DNA of 64,000 nucleotides from Pseudomonas sp. P8_229 (GTDB taxonomy: Bacteria > Pseudomonadota > Gammaproteobacteria > Pseudomonadales > Pseudomonadaceae), in the NCBI RefSeq assembly GCF_034008635.1, contig NZ_CP125378.1, forward strand, positions 3,159,501 through 3,223,500. Reading direction: 5' to 3'. The notes under the pieces are model-generated. The model worked only from the letters and a program-made list of their open reading frames with translations, ran no database searches and was not told the origin of the DNA. A program made the translations under genes and the position numbers. Shown here in pieces: positions 10,090-17,623 of the stretch; position 1 is the stretch's first letter, and each line of letters begins with the position of its first letter.

Positions 10090-11611
10090 GCGCGCGAATC
10101 AGCCGCCACGCCTCTTCCATGGGCAGCGGCTGCTTCATTCGTTCGGCCAGCATCGCCATGGCCCGCTCTTCTTCACAGGCCACGGCGGCGACCACCACGC
10201 CGTTGTGACCGAACAGGCCGATAAAGGGCGGCTGTTCGGGTTCGCCCTTGAACTCGACCTCATCCCACTGACTGGCATGGCCCAGGTAGTCGTAGTTCTT
10301 GCCGAAGTGCCAGGTCCAGAAAAACGGCACATCCAGATAATGCTCATCAGCGCCGAGCATGTTGGCGGCGGCGATGCGCCCGTGCTGCTGTGCCAGACGC
10401 CAGTGTTCAATGCGTTGCGGCTGACCGTTCAGGGTGAAGGTGGCGATATCGCCAATCGCCCATAACCCTGCGCAGACGCGCAGGCCGGCATCGACGTGCA
10501 GCGACTGGTCTTTCTCCCTTGGCAGCGATGCAAATGCCTCGGTGGCCGGATGCACGCCGACCCCCGCCAGCACCAGATCCGCCGACACGCGCAAACCGTT
10601 GTCCAGCAACACCGCCTCGACCTTGCCGTCGCCAGTGACTTCCCGGGCTTCGTGATCGGTGATGAATTTCACCCCGTGCGCCTCGTGCAGTGCACGGATC
10701 GCCTTGCCCACGGCTTCGCCAAACTGTGCGGCGAACGGAATGACGTGGCGGGCGATGACCGTGACGTCGAGACCGAACTGGCGCAAGGCCGAGGCGCATT
10801 CGAGGGCGATGAAGCTGTCGCCGATGATTACCGCACGCTGCTCGGGTCTGGCCGCGCGCATGATCTGTTCGGCCTGCGCTTTCGAGCGCAGGACAAACAC
10901 CTGCGGCAGATTGGCACCGGGCAATAGCAGGGGGTTGGGCGCGCCGCCGGTGGCGAGCACTGCCGCGTCGTAGTGCAGGGACTGGCCGTCGTCAAACTGC
11001 AGGGTTTGCGCTGAGGCATCGAGGGCAGTGATTTCGCCTTGCCGGCGTTCGATGCGCTGCTCTCTATAAAAATTTTCATCACGCAGTGGCGGGGTGTCCT
11101 GCGCGGTCATCTCACCGGCGAGGACAAATTTGCTCAGCACCGTGCGGTCGTAAGCGGCGTCCGGTTCGCGGTCGATCATGATGATTCGGCCACCAAAACC
11201 TTTCTCGCGCAGTGCCGCCGTACACGCGGTACCGGCTGCGCCCGCACCGACAACCACGAACGTGCGCGGATCATCTGCCGGCGGTGTATGCGCATCCGGC
11301 ATCGGTTGATCGTCGACCCAGACCTCCTCGCCCCGTAACTCCAGCGGATAACGCTTGAGGCTGTCGAGGGCCGGCGGTTCGCACAATGCACCGTCTTCGG
11401 CGCGAAACGCCGCCTTGTGCCACGGGCAGATCAGGCGTCCGTGACACAGCGCGCCGTCAGCCAGCGGCGCGCCGGCATGTGGGCATTCGCCCTGAAAGGC
11501 CCGTAGCTGGCCGTTTGCGCGCAGCAGAACTATCTTGCAGTCGCCGATTTCGACTGGCAGGCCACGGTCTGCAGGAACATCGGCGAAAAGGGCGACACGG
11601 TGCAGGGACAT
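10082..11611 (-). CDS. Rieske [2Fe-2S]/FAD-dependent oxidoreductase (AIFM3-like ferredoxin reductase)
   Basis: This is a fusion of two redox domains. Residues 1-105 form a Rieske domain with ligands Cys-x-His (CPHAG) and Cys-x-x-His (CPWH). From about residue 115 a class I pyridine-nucleotide reductase follows, with the FAD motif VVGAGAAGTAC, a central NAD(P) fold (AVIIGDSFIALECA) and the ATGG and GD-near-end motifs of the glutathione-reductase superfamily. Such proteins pass electrons from NAD(P)H to ferredoxin-type partners; the natural partner is unknown. The gene is transcribed towards pgaD and shares eight bases with it, so no terminator separates the two. Confidence 0.88.
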   Translation of the reverse strand: MSLHRVALFADVPADRGLPVEIGDCKIVLLRANGQLRAFQGECPHAGAPLADGALCHGRLICPWHKAAFRAEDGALCEPPALDSLKRYPLELRGEEVWVDDQPMPDAHTPPADDPRTFVVVGAGAAGTACTAALREKGFGGRIIMIDREPDAAYDRTVLSKFVLAGEMTAQDTPPLRDENFYREQRIERRQGEITALDASAQTLQFDDGQSLHYDAAVLATGGAPNPLLLPGANLPQVFVLRSKAQAEQIMRAARPEQRAVIIGDSFIALECASALRQFGLDVTVIARHVIPFAAQFGEAVGKAIRALHEAHGVKFITDHEAREVTGDGKVEAVLLDNGLRVSADLVLAGVGVHPATEAFASLPREKDQSLHVDAGLRVCAGLWAIGDIATFTLNGQPQRIEHWRLAQQHGRIAAANMLGADEHYLDVPFFWTWHFGKNYDYLGHASQWDEVEFKGEPEQPPFIGLFGHNGVVVAAVACEEERAMAMLAERMKQPLPMEEAWRLIRALS

Positions 11612-11750
11612 GATCGGCTTCCTCGCGGGTATTTCTCTTACGAGTTTGCGGCACAGTGCGAGGTTCAGCCAATTGCTACTGCCACAGCATCAACGGTACA
11701 GCTATAGTTTGCAGGCCGACGAAGGCCCAACTGCACAAGGTGCTCCCGGA

Positions 11751-12311
11751 ATGACCCGATTGACCTCTCTCAACCCTTGGCTGGCGGCCGTTGCCGTCGC
11801 CCTTTGCGTGCAGTTTCCGGCGCAGGCAGCCGAGCGCTTTACCCTCGACATCCCCGGAGTCTCGGACAATCGCCTGTTCACCTCGGCCGCAGCGAGCGAT
11901 TCGGCCGGCTGTGGCGGCAAGAACCAGTCGCCGGCGCTGGCCTGGAACGCTGGCCCCAGCGCCACCCAGAGCTACGCGATCGTCATGCATGACCCGGACG
12001 GTCAGAAAGGCATGGGTGTCGATCACTGGATTCACTACGGCATCAAGGCCACTACCCGGCAGATCCCGGCCGGTGTCGGCGCCAAGTCCAACCTCGAAGG
12101 TGTGGGCGGTACCAACAGCAAAGGCACTACAAATTACATCGGGCCTTGCCCACCGGTTGGCGACAGTGCTCACCACTACATCATCCAGATCTACGCCCTG
12201 GACCTCGCCCCGGACGCCTTGCCGGCCGGCCTGACCCGTGCCGAACTGATGGACAAGATCAAAGGCCACGTCCTGCGTAACAGCAGTGTGGTGCGGCGTT
12301 ATCACCGCTGA
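11751..12311 (+). CDS. YbhB/YbcL-type PEBP (Raf-kinase-inhibitor-like) periplasmic protein
   Basis: The start is set at the ATG of MTRLTSLNPW because a clean signal peptide (hydrophobic core, AQA cleavage) begins there; the open frame extends further upstream without a plausible start. The mature part has the family hallmarks: SPALAWNAGPSATQSYAIVMHDPD, then a His-rich ligand segment (VDHWIHYGI) and GTTNYIGPCPP. Members bind phosphate-like anions in a shallow pocket, but the bacterial role is not settled. Length, 186 aa, is normal with signal peptide. The gene stands alone in its orientation after the divergent Rieske gene. Confidence 0.9.
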   Translation: MTRLTSLNPWLAAVAVALCVQFPAQAAERFTLDIPGVSDNRLFTSAAASDSAGCGGKNQSPALAWNAGPSATQSYAIVMHDPDGQKGMGVDHWIHYGIKATTRQIPAGVGAKSNLEGVGGTNSKGTTNYIGPCPPVGDSAHHYIIQIYALDLAPDALPAGLTRAELMDKIKGHVLRNSSVVRRYHR

Positions 12312-12399
12312 AAATAATTTCCGCGGCGTTTAACCCGAACTGAAGGGGTTGCCCGTCTCAGAGGATGAATGGATCACTTTCATCCCGAGGTCAGCCCCC

Positions 12400-14085
12400 A
12401 TGTCCCGTTCTCTGCCTTTCCTGCGACCTGTTGCGGTCGGTGTGCTGTTGGCCGTCGCCGGTTGCGGCGTGTCTTCCAATCCGGAGTCGGCCGCCGTCCC
12501 GGCGCCCGCCCAGCCGCAGGCTTCGATTCAGCACGAAGCGGTTATGGCCGATGTCGCCATGGCCAAACGCAGTGCGCGTGCGGCGCCGATCGCCAGTTTC
12601 ACCGCGATGCCGGCCCCGGACAGTAATCCACAGGGCTACCGCGACGAGCAGCGCGAGCAGTATCAGGCGCTGGCCGACAACCCGATCCATAGCGTCGCCG
12701 AGTCCCCGGTCTCGACCTTCAGCGCCGACGTCGACACCGGCGCCTATGCCAACGTCCGGCGTTTGCTCAATCAGGGGCGTCTGCCGCCAGAAGGCGCGGT
12801 GCGACTGGAGGAAATGGTCAATTACTTTCCCTACGACTATGCGTTGCCAACCGATGATTCGCCATTTGGCGTGACCACCGAACTGGCCGCCACCCCGTGG
12901 AACTCGCACACGCGCCTGCTGCGCATCGGCATCAAGACCTCCGACCGCGCCGTGGCGGAACTGGCGCCGGCGAATCTGGTGTTTCTGGTGGATGTGTCCG
13001 GCTCGATGGATCGCCGCGAAGGTCTGCCACTGGTCAAAAGCACGCTGAAGTTGCTGGTCGATCAATTGCGCGAGCAAGACCGGGTCTCACTGGTGGTGTA
13101 TGCCGGCGAATCCCGGGTGGTGCTGGAGCCGACTTCCGGACGCGAGAAAGCGAAAATTCGCACCGCCATCGAGCAATTGACCGCAGGCGGTTCAACCGCT
13201 GGCGCGTCGGGCATCGAACTGGCCTATCAAATGGCGCAGCAAGCGTTTATCCCCAAGGGCATCAACCGCATCCTGCTGGCCACCGACGGTGACTTCAACG
13301 TTGGCATCAGCGACTTCGACAGCCTCAAGCAAATGGCTGTGGATAAACGCAAGACCGGGATTTCCCTGACCACCCTGGGTTTCGGTGTGGATAACTACAA
13401 TGAACACTTGATGGAGCAGTTGGCCGACGCCGGCGATGGCAACTACGCCTACATCGACAACTTGCGCGAGGCGCGCAAAGTGTTGGTGGATCAGCTGGGC
13501 TCGACCCTCGCGGTGGTGGCGAAAAACGTCAAACTGCAGGTGGAATTCAACCCGGCGCAGGTCACTGAATATCGCCTGCTCGGCTACGAAAACCGCGCGC
13601 TCAAGCGTGAGGACTTCAGCAACGACAAAGTCGATGCCGGTGAAGTCGGCGCAGGACACACGGTGACTGCGCTGTATGAAATTGTTCCGGCAGGTGAGAG
13701 GGGCTGGCTGGAACCGCTGCGCTACGGTAAATCGGAGGCGGCGGTTGCGGCGAAGGACGGGGAATTGGCGATGCTGCGTGTGCGTTATCAACAGCCCGAA
13801 GGTGGGAAAAGTCTGCTGATCGAGCGGCCGATTGCCAGTCAGGTCGCACCGGCCAGCGAGGATCTGCGCTTTGCCGCTGCCGTCGCGGCGTTTTCCCAGC
13901 AACTCAAGGATGGTCGTTACACCGGCGATTTCAGCCTCAAGGATACCGAAGCGCTGGCCCGTGGTGCGCGCGGCGATGACCGTTTCGGCTTGCGCAACGA
14001 GTTCGTGCAACTGGTGGAACTGGCGCAGAGCCTGCGCACCTCAACCGCGTCGAATGCGATGCCCACTGAGCGACGGATTGAATAG
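12400..14085 (+). CDS. VWA-domain lipoprotein (YfbK-like, DUF3520)
   Basis: The start at MSRSLPFLRP is supported by GAGG upstream and by the lipoprotein signal that begins there (LLAVAGC, Cys23). The N-terminal region includes the NPIHSVAESPVSTFSADVDTG-type segment that precedes the VWA fold in YfbK proteins. The VWA domain has an intact metal-dependent adhesion site, D-V-S-G-S-M, near residue 205. The C-terminal third matches the DUF3520 region. The stop codon shares one base with the GTG of the downstream sigma-factor gene. This suggests that an envelope VWA protein, a sigma factor and a membrane anti-sigma factor act in one stress-sensing system. Confidence 0.88.
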   Translation: MSRSLPFLRPVAVGVLLAVAGCGVSSNPESAAVPAPAQPQASIQHEAVMADVAMAKRSARAAPIASFTAMPAPDSNPQGYRDEQREQYQALADNPIHSVAESPVSTFSADVDTGAYANVRRLLNQGRLPPEGAVRLEEMVNYFPYDYALPTDDSPFGVTTELAATPWNSHTRLLRIGIKTSDRAVAELAPANLVFLVDVSGSMDRREGLPLVKSTLKLLVDQLREQDRVSLVVYAGESRVVLEPTSGREKAKIRTAIEQLTAGGSTAGASGIELAYQMAQQAFIPKGINRILLATDGDFNVGISDFDSLKQMAVDKRKTGISLTTLGFGVDNYNEHLMEQLADAGDGNYAYIDNLREARKVLVDQLGSTLAVVAKNVKLQVEFNPAQVTEYRLLGYENRALKREDFSNDKVDAGEVGAGHTVTALYEIVPAGERGWLEPLRYGKSEAAVAAKDGELAMLRVRYQQPEGGKSLLIERPIASQVAPASEDLRFAAAVAAFSQQLKDGRYTGDFSLKDTEALARGARGDDRFGLRNEFVQLVELAQSLRTSTASNAMPTERRIE

Positions 14086-14696
14086 TGAGCCGTCTGAAAG
14101 GCTTCATCAGTCAGCTGTTTGCTTCGTCAGACAGCCCGGCCGCCAGCAGCGATGAAACGCTGCTGGCGCGTTATCGCGGCGGCGACAGCGCGGCGTTCGA
14201 GATTTTGTACGCCCGCCATCGTCAGGGGTTGTATCGGTTTCTGCTGGGATTGAGCGGCAAACCGGAACTGGCTGACGAGGTGTTTCAGGACACCTGGCTG
14301 AGCCTGATCCGCAGCGCCAGTCAGCCACAGGGGAGGGCGACGTTTCGTACGTGGCTGTTCCAGATTGCGCGCAATCGCCTGATCGATCACTGGCGCAAAC
14401 ACGGTGCTCATCAGCCGCTGCATGACAGCTACGACGAACAGCTGCATGCGGTTGGCGACGAGACCAACGATCCCGAACAACTGCTGAACCTCAGCCGCGA
14501 CAGCCAGCGCCTGGAAAGCGCCCTGCAAACCCTGCCCGCCGATCAGCGCGAAGTGTTCCTGCTGCGCGCCCATGGCGACCTCGACCTGGCGCAAATCGCC
14601 AGCCTCACCGAAACACCGCTGGAAACCGTCAAGAGCCGCTTGCGCTACGCCCAGCAAAAACTGCGTCGGCTGCTGGCCGAGGAGGTACTGACATGA
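14085..14696 (+). CDS. ECF-type RNA polymerase sigma factor
   Basis: The 203-residue protein has sigma region 2 (DEVFQDTWLSLIRSA, FRTWLFQIARNRLIDHWRK) and region 4 (LPADQREVFLLRAHGDLDLAQIASLTETPLETVKSRLRYA), typical of extracytoplasmic-function sigma factors of RpoE type. The start is a GTG overlapping the last base of the preceding stop codon, and its own stop overlaps the next ATG (ATGA), so the three genes are likely translationally coupled. The adjacent membrane-anchored protein is the probable anti-sigma factor. Its target promoter could not be identified. Confidence 0.92.
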   Translation: MSRLKGFISQLFASSDSPAASSDETLLARYRGGDSAAFEILYARHRQGLYRFLLGLSGKPELADEVFQDTWLSLIRSASQPQGRATFRTWLFQIARNRLIDHWRKHGAHQPLHDSYDEQLHAVGDETNDPEQLLNLSRDSQRLESALQTLPADQREVFLLRAHGDLDLAQIASLTETPLETVKSRLRYAQQKLRRLLAEEVLT

Positions 14697-15289
14697 CTGA
14701 CGCCCGCCAGACACCCGAAGAACAACTGCTCAGGCATTACCGCGAGCAACACACCGGCGAACCGCCAGAGCACCTCGATGCGCTGATTCTCGCCGCTGCC
14801 CACCGCGCCGCCCCGGCACCCAAGCCAAGCCTGTGGCAACGTTGGCTGCAAGCCTGCCAGAAACCCCGTTGGCAGGTCGCGTTCGCCAGCCTGGTCGGCG
14901 TGGCCCTGATGCTGTCGCTGGTGCAACGTGCACCGGAGCCGCAACCTCGATTCGACTTCGCCCCGGCCGCCAAACCCGCCGCACCACTGGCGCGCAAACA
15001 AGCCCCCGAAGCGCAGTCGCTGGCAGCCCCCGCTGGCGCCATGCCCGCGCCGGCGCCGATGATGGAAATGGCTGCACCGATGCAAAGCGGCGCAATCAGC
15101 GCCGACGAAGCCAAAGTCAGCAAACGCGCCGCCGCCCCGGCCAACGGCCTCGACACGCAACTGCGCGAAGTCCTGCGCCTGCGCGAATCCGGCCAGTCGC
15201 AAGCCGCTGATGCGTTGTACAACAACCTGCACAAACGCTACCCCGGCGTGGACCTCGACCGGCGACTCGAACAAATCCGCCAGAACTGA
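14693..15289 (+). CDS. Putative membrane-anchored anti-sigma factor
   Basis: The 198-residue protein has a hydrophilic N-terminus (about 60 residues, cytoplasmic), one membrane helix near residues 62-82 (VAFASLVGVALMLSLV) and an Ala/Pro-rich periplasmic part. It ends in a helical segment resembling a single TPR-like hairpin (LREVLRLRESGQSQAADAL). Position and topology fit an anti-sigma factor controlling the ECF sigma gene it overlaps. No zinc-binding HxxxCxxC motif is present, so this would be a non-ZAS type. The assignment rests on context and topology. Confidence 0.65.
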   Translation: MTDARQTPEEQLLRHYREQHTGEPPEHLDALILAAAHRAAPAPKPSLWQRWLQACQKPRWQVAFASLVGVALMLSLVQRAPEPQPRFDFAPAAKPAAPLARKQAPEAQSLAAPAGAMPAPAPMMEMAAPMQSGAISADEAKVSKRAAAPANGLDTQLREVLRLRESGQSQAADALYNNLHKRYPGVDLDRRLEQIRQN

Positions 15290-15368
15290 CCGCCTGATCG
15301 CCCAGCCATTTGGCATTGCCCGGCAAAAACGCGCACTATCGGGCCATGGCTGAACGCTGGAGAACACC

Positions 15369-15578
15369 GTGGCACCAAAAATCGACCGCATCGCCCAACT
15401 CCTCAACTGCCCGCAGAAGGGCGAGGAGATGCGGCGCGCGATTACTGAAGCGCGTAAGGAGTTTCTGCTGAACCAGTCGGAAGAAGACGTCGTGGAAGAA
15501 GACGAGGTTTTTGAGGAAGTTGGGGAAGAGGATGACGAAGACGACGATTACGATGAGTTTGACTGGACGACGGAGTGA
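15369..15578 (+). CDS. Small acidic protein, 69 aa
   Basis: This open frame starts with GTG and encodes a helical N-terminal half (IDRIAQLLNCPQKGEEMRRAITEARKEFL). A strikingly acidic C-terminal tail follows, in which residues 38-62 are almost all Glu and Asp. I do not know a function; the tail could be a DNA-mimic or metal-buffering segment, but this is speculation. It follows the sigma/anti-sigma pair by 79 bases and ends just before a hairpin (15598-15630). Codon use is Pseudomonas-like, supporting a real gene. Confidence 0.7.
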   Translation: MAPKIDRIAQLLNCPQKGEEMRRAITEARKEFLLNQSEEDVVEEDEVFEEVGEEDDEDDDYDEFDWTTE

Positions 15579-15597
15579 CGGTTAACAGTGGGGCTCC

Positions 15598-15630
15598 ACC
15601 ACCCTCAAACTACTGTGCGCTGAGGGTGGT
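15598..15630 (+). terminator. Hairpin after the small acidic protein gene
   Basis: Arms ACCACCCTCA (15598-15607) and TGAGGGTGGT (15621-15630) are perfect complements. No U-tract follows, so termination by this hairpin alone is uncertain. Confidence 0.45.
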
Positions 15631-15639
15631 CGGACAGTG

Positions 15640-15717
15640 ATGTTAGAAAAACAATGGAAGATTTTCTTGGGGCTACCCAAGAAACCACCTCAGAAACTAC
15701 CTAAGAAAGCTACCTGA
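15640..15717 (+). CDS. Possible micro-ORF (25 aa, cationic)
   Basis: ATG to TGA encodes a lysine-rich 25-residue peptide. Its second half comes from three imperfect 12-base units (CTACCCAAGAAA, CCACCTCAGAAA, CTACCTAAGAAA; 15673-15708), giving LPKK-PPQK-LPKK. There is no strong ribosome site, only GGACAG before the ATG. It may be chance or a decayed gene end; the surrounding 240 bases between the acidic protein and the nuclease gene otherwise show nothing recognisable. Confidence 0.2.
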   Translation: MLEKQWKIFLGLPKKPPQKLPKKAT

Positions 15718-15818
15718 CCCAACTCAAGTACGAGGCTCGAACCGTCAAGGTTTACTTGAGGATTGCCCAGTTTGGAAACTCTGGTCGGGTATCGTTCGAG
15801 AGCTAGAACATCAGCGTG

Positions 15819-16820
15819 TCAGACAGCAACAGGCAGGTACGTCATCTTTAGCGGTATCAACCGCTTGGTCTCCGAATCGGTCTGGCCGTAATGCTCAATC
15901 AATGCGCGTACGAGGTTGTCCAATGTCCAAAGCGTTAGCGGCACATTAGCCCTCTCAGCTTCGTAGTAGGCGTCCTTACTGAACCCGCCGGTGCTGACAT
16001 AAAGTCCGCGATCATCCTTATGCCGTCCACCCAGGAAGCTGCGGATTTGCTGACTGCCCATCTGCTCTTTGCGGTGCTTAACCTCCACGATGATGCGTGG
16101 GTTCTCAAAGCCGAATCCATCCGGTGATGCGATGATGTCCTTCCCGCGATCAGGACCGGCGGGGGACACCTGTGTCTTGTAACCCATCGCTCGCAAAATC
16201 CCCGCGACAAGGTGCTGCATATCGTCCCACGGCAATGCGCTGATCAGATCCTTGATACGTTCAAGCGCCAGACTTTCCATACCTGCCAGAAGATCGCTGT
16301 CCGGATATTCTTCTTCGACTGGCGGTAGCGCAGGTGGTTTGTTGCCAGCTGCCATCGCTTTCAACTCTTGGAGCGCAAAGTCCGGAACGACGAACACCGT
16401 AAGTGTTGAGCCGAGGCTGTTTTTGCTCGCTGAAGTGAGGCTGTCGCGATCAACTTCTTGATCTATCCACTGCACTGGGCGTGTCAGTGACATGCCGAGG
16501 TCGGCCAAATCAGGGTTATGTTTGAAATCGCCCGTGATCTTTCCGACGAGATAGGTGCGATTGGCGGGAGAGTAGGTAACGACCCAATCGCCGGGCTGTA
16601 TTTCGTTGATGAAGCGCCAAACCTGCGATGCACCTGATATGGCTGTGGCGGGTTTGATGTTGGGCTCGACGTCTTGATAGAGGCGAGTTACTTCCTTGCG
16701 CGACATGCCGGGCTTCGCCAGCGGTGCGAGCTGCGACCATCCGATTGCGACCACGCCACGCTCACGGAAATCATCGTACAGGCGACCAGACTCGCCACGG
16801 ATCATCCACATTTTGGTCAT
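15819..16820 (-). CDS. Mrr-type restriction endonuclease (solitary)
   Basis: The 333-residue protein has an N-terminal domain of about 150 residues (WMIRGESGRLYDDFRERGVV at the start) and a C-terminal Mrr_cat/PD-(D/E)xK nuclease domain. Its likely active site is Asp228 with Glu246-Val-Lys248 (IIVEVKH), followed by the family signature GLYVSTGGFS. Mrr enzymes cleave DNA carrying foreign methylation. No methyltransferase or specificity gene lies beside it, consistent with a modification-dependent enzyme. The gene has lower GC and less biased codons than its neighbours and lies near a tRNA gene, suggesting horizontal acquisition, but no integrase or flanking repeat was found. Confidence 0.88.
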   Translation of the reverse strand: MTKMWMIRGESGRLYDDFRERGVVAIGWSQLAPLAKPGMSRKEVTRLYQDVEPNIKPATAISGASQVWRFINEIQPGDWVVTYSPANRTYLVGKITGDFKHNPDLADLGMSLTRPVQWIDQEVDRDSLTSASKNSLGSTLTVFVVPDFALQELKAMAAGNKPPALPPVEEEYPDSDLLAGMESLALERIKDLISALPWDDMQHLVAGILRAMGYKTQVSPAGPDRGKDIIASPDGFGFENPRIIVEVKHRKEQMGSQQIRSFLGGRHKDDRGLYVSTGGFSKDAYYEAERANVPLTLWTLDNLVRALIEHYGQTDSETKRLIPLKMTYLPVAV

Positions 16821-16973
16821 ATCACCTCCTTGGTTTTTGAGTTTCGTATGCGATTGCTAGTTTTCCCGAGCTACATCTCGTAGCGCACCGCAAGAATCGC
16901 AGAGTAAGGTAGATGCTTCAGTCATGGGCGGCAAATTCCGAAGATTTCGTCGATGACGTTTAGTGCGTCGACT

Positions 16974-17008
16974 GGGGCAGTTGTCAACTCTAAGTTGACA
17001 ACTGCCCC
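16974..17008. repeat. Perfect 16-bp inverted repeat
   Basis: Arms GGGGCAGTTGTCAACT (16974-16989) and AGTTGACAACTGCCCC (16993-17008) are perfect complements around CTA. It lies between the nuclease gene start and the tRNA terminator, is unlike the REP families here and has no T-run. It could be an operator or a cruciform. Confidence 0.85.
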
Positions 17009-17054
17009 ATCTGTCTAAGCTTGGATAATCATTTGCCAGGAAAACCAGCGTCCA

Positions 17055-17090
17055 CAAAAAAGCCCCGGACCATCACAGTCCGGGGCTTTC
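17055..17090 (-). terminator. Terminator of the tRNA-Arg transcript
   Basis: Stem AAGCCCCGGAC (17060-17070) pairs with GTCCGGGGCTT (17078-17088). On the minus strand the hairpin is followed by a T-run, as expected downstream of the minus-strand tRNA. Confidence 0.85.
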
Positions 17091-17103
17091 TCGTTTAAAT
17101 CAG

Positions 17104-17180
17104 TGGTGCACCAGGCGGGATTCGAACCCACGACCCCTGCCTTCGGAGGGCAGTACTCTATCCAGCTGAGCTACTGGTGC
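17104..17180 (-). tRNA. tRNA-Arg (anticodon CCG)
   Basis: The minus strand folds as a standard 77-base tRNA. The acceptor stem is GCACCAG/CTGGTGC with encoded CCA, the D-arm is AGCTCAGCTGGATAGAG, the anticodon stem is CTGCC/GGCAG with loop CTCCGAA (anticodon CCG), and the T-arm contains GGTTCGAATCC. It reads CGG codons for arginine. Confidence 0.95.
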
Positions 17181-17623
17181 AGCGGGCGACATCATACCTA
17201 GGTCGGCTCGGGGCGTCCATGCTGGGTTTTGGCGGGCTTTGTCAGGGCGCGTGTCGGGAGAAATCGCTGCATTCCTTAAAGCTGTAACGTTCTGCAAAAC
17301 CCTCGCTTGGCGCTTTTGCCGGGCTGTTCTATGGTTTGGCTGCGGCCGGGACTTTTTGCTCGTTGATCTGGAAATTTCCACAAACACGTCGTTTTTGTTC
17401 TTTTTTTCGAACGACCTATTGTCCTTTAACCCCTTTGATCCTACGATCCGTTTGAGATTTCAAACGCTCTTTGACTGGGTATTGAGCCGCACGTGTTTCG
17501 AATCGTGCACGATTGATGGGCTTGCCCCGGTCTCTGATTTCCCTGACGGCAGCCTTGCGAGGCGCCTTTCTACAATCATAATTTTGCTCCGCGCAGGCCG
17601 CGGTGCTGTTAAGGAAAGCCGAC
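17181..17623. other. 443-base gap upstream of gabD
   Basis: The gap is more AT-rich than its surroundings, with T-runs near 17390-17410. It should hold the tRNA promoter (minus) and the gabD promoter (plus). I found no convincing sigma-70 or sigma-54 promoter, hairpin or small gene. The open frame at 17239-17634 has non-coding composition and no credible start. Confidence 0.5.

Noticed and set aside
15721..15818. Possible attachment site or integrase remnant near the Mrr gene
   Set aside because: GGCTCGAACCGTC slightly resembles a T-arm, but no copy of the tRNA-Arg 3' end could be aligned and no integrase frame exists.
16857..17057. 66-codon minus-strand frame between the nuclease gene and the tRNA terminator
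   Set aside because: It spans the perfect palindrome and starts at the edge of the tRNA terminator; no ribosome site or recognisable protein.
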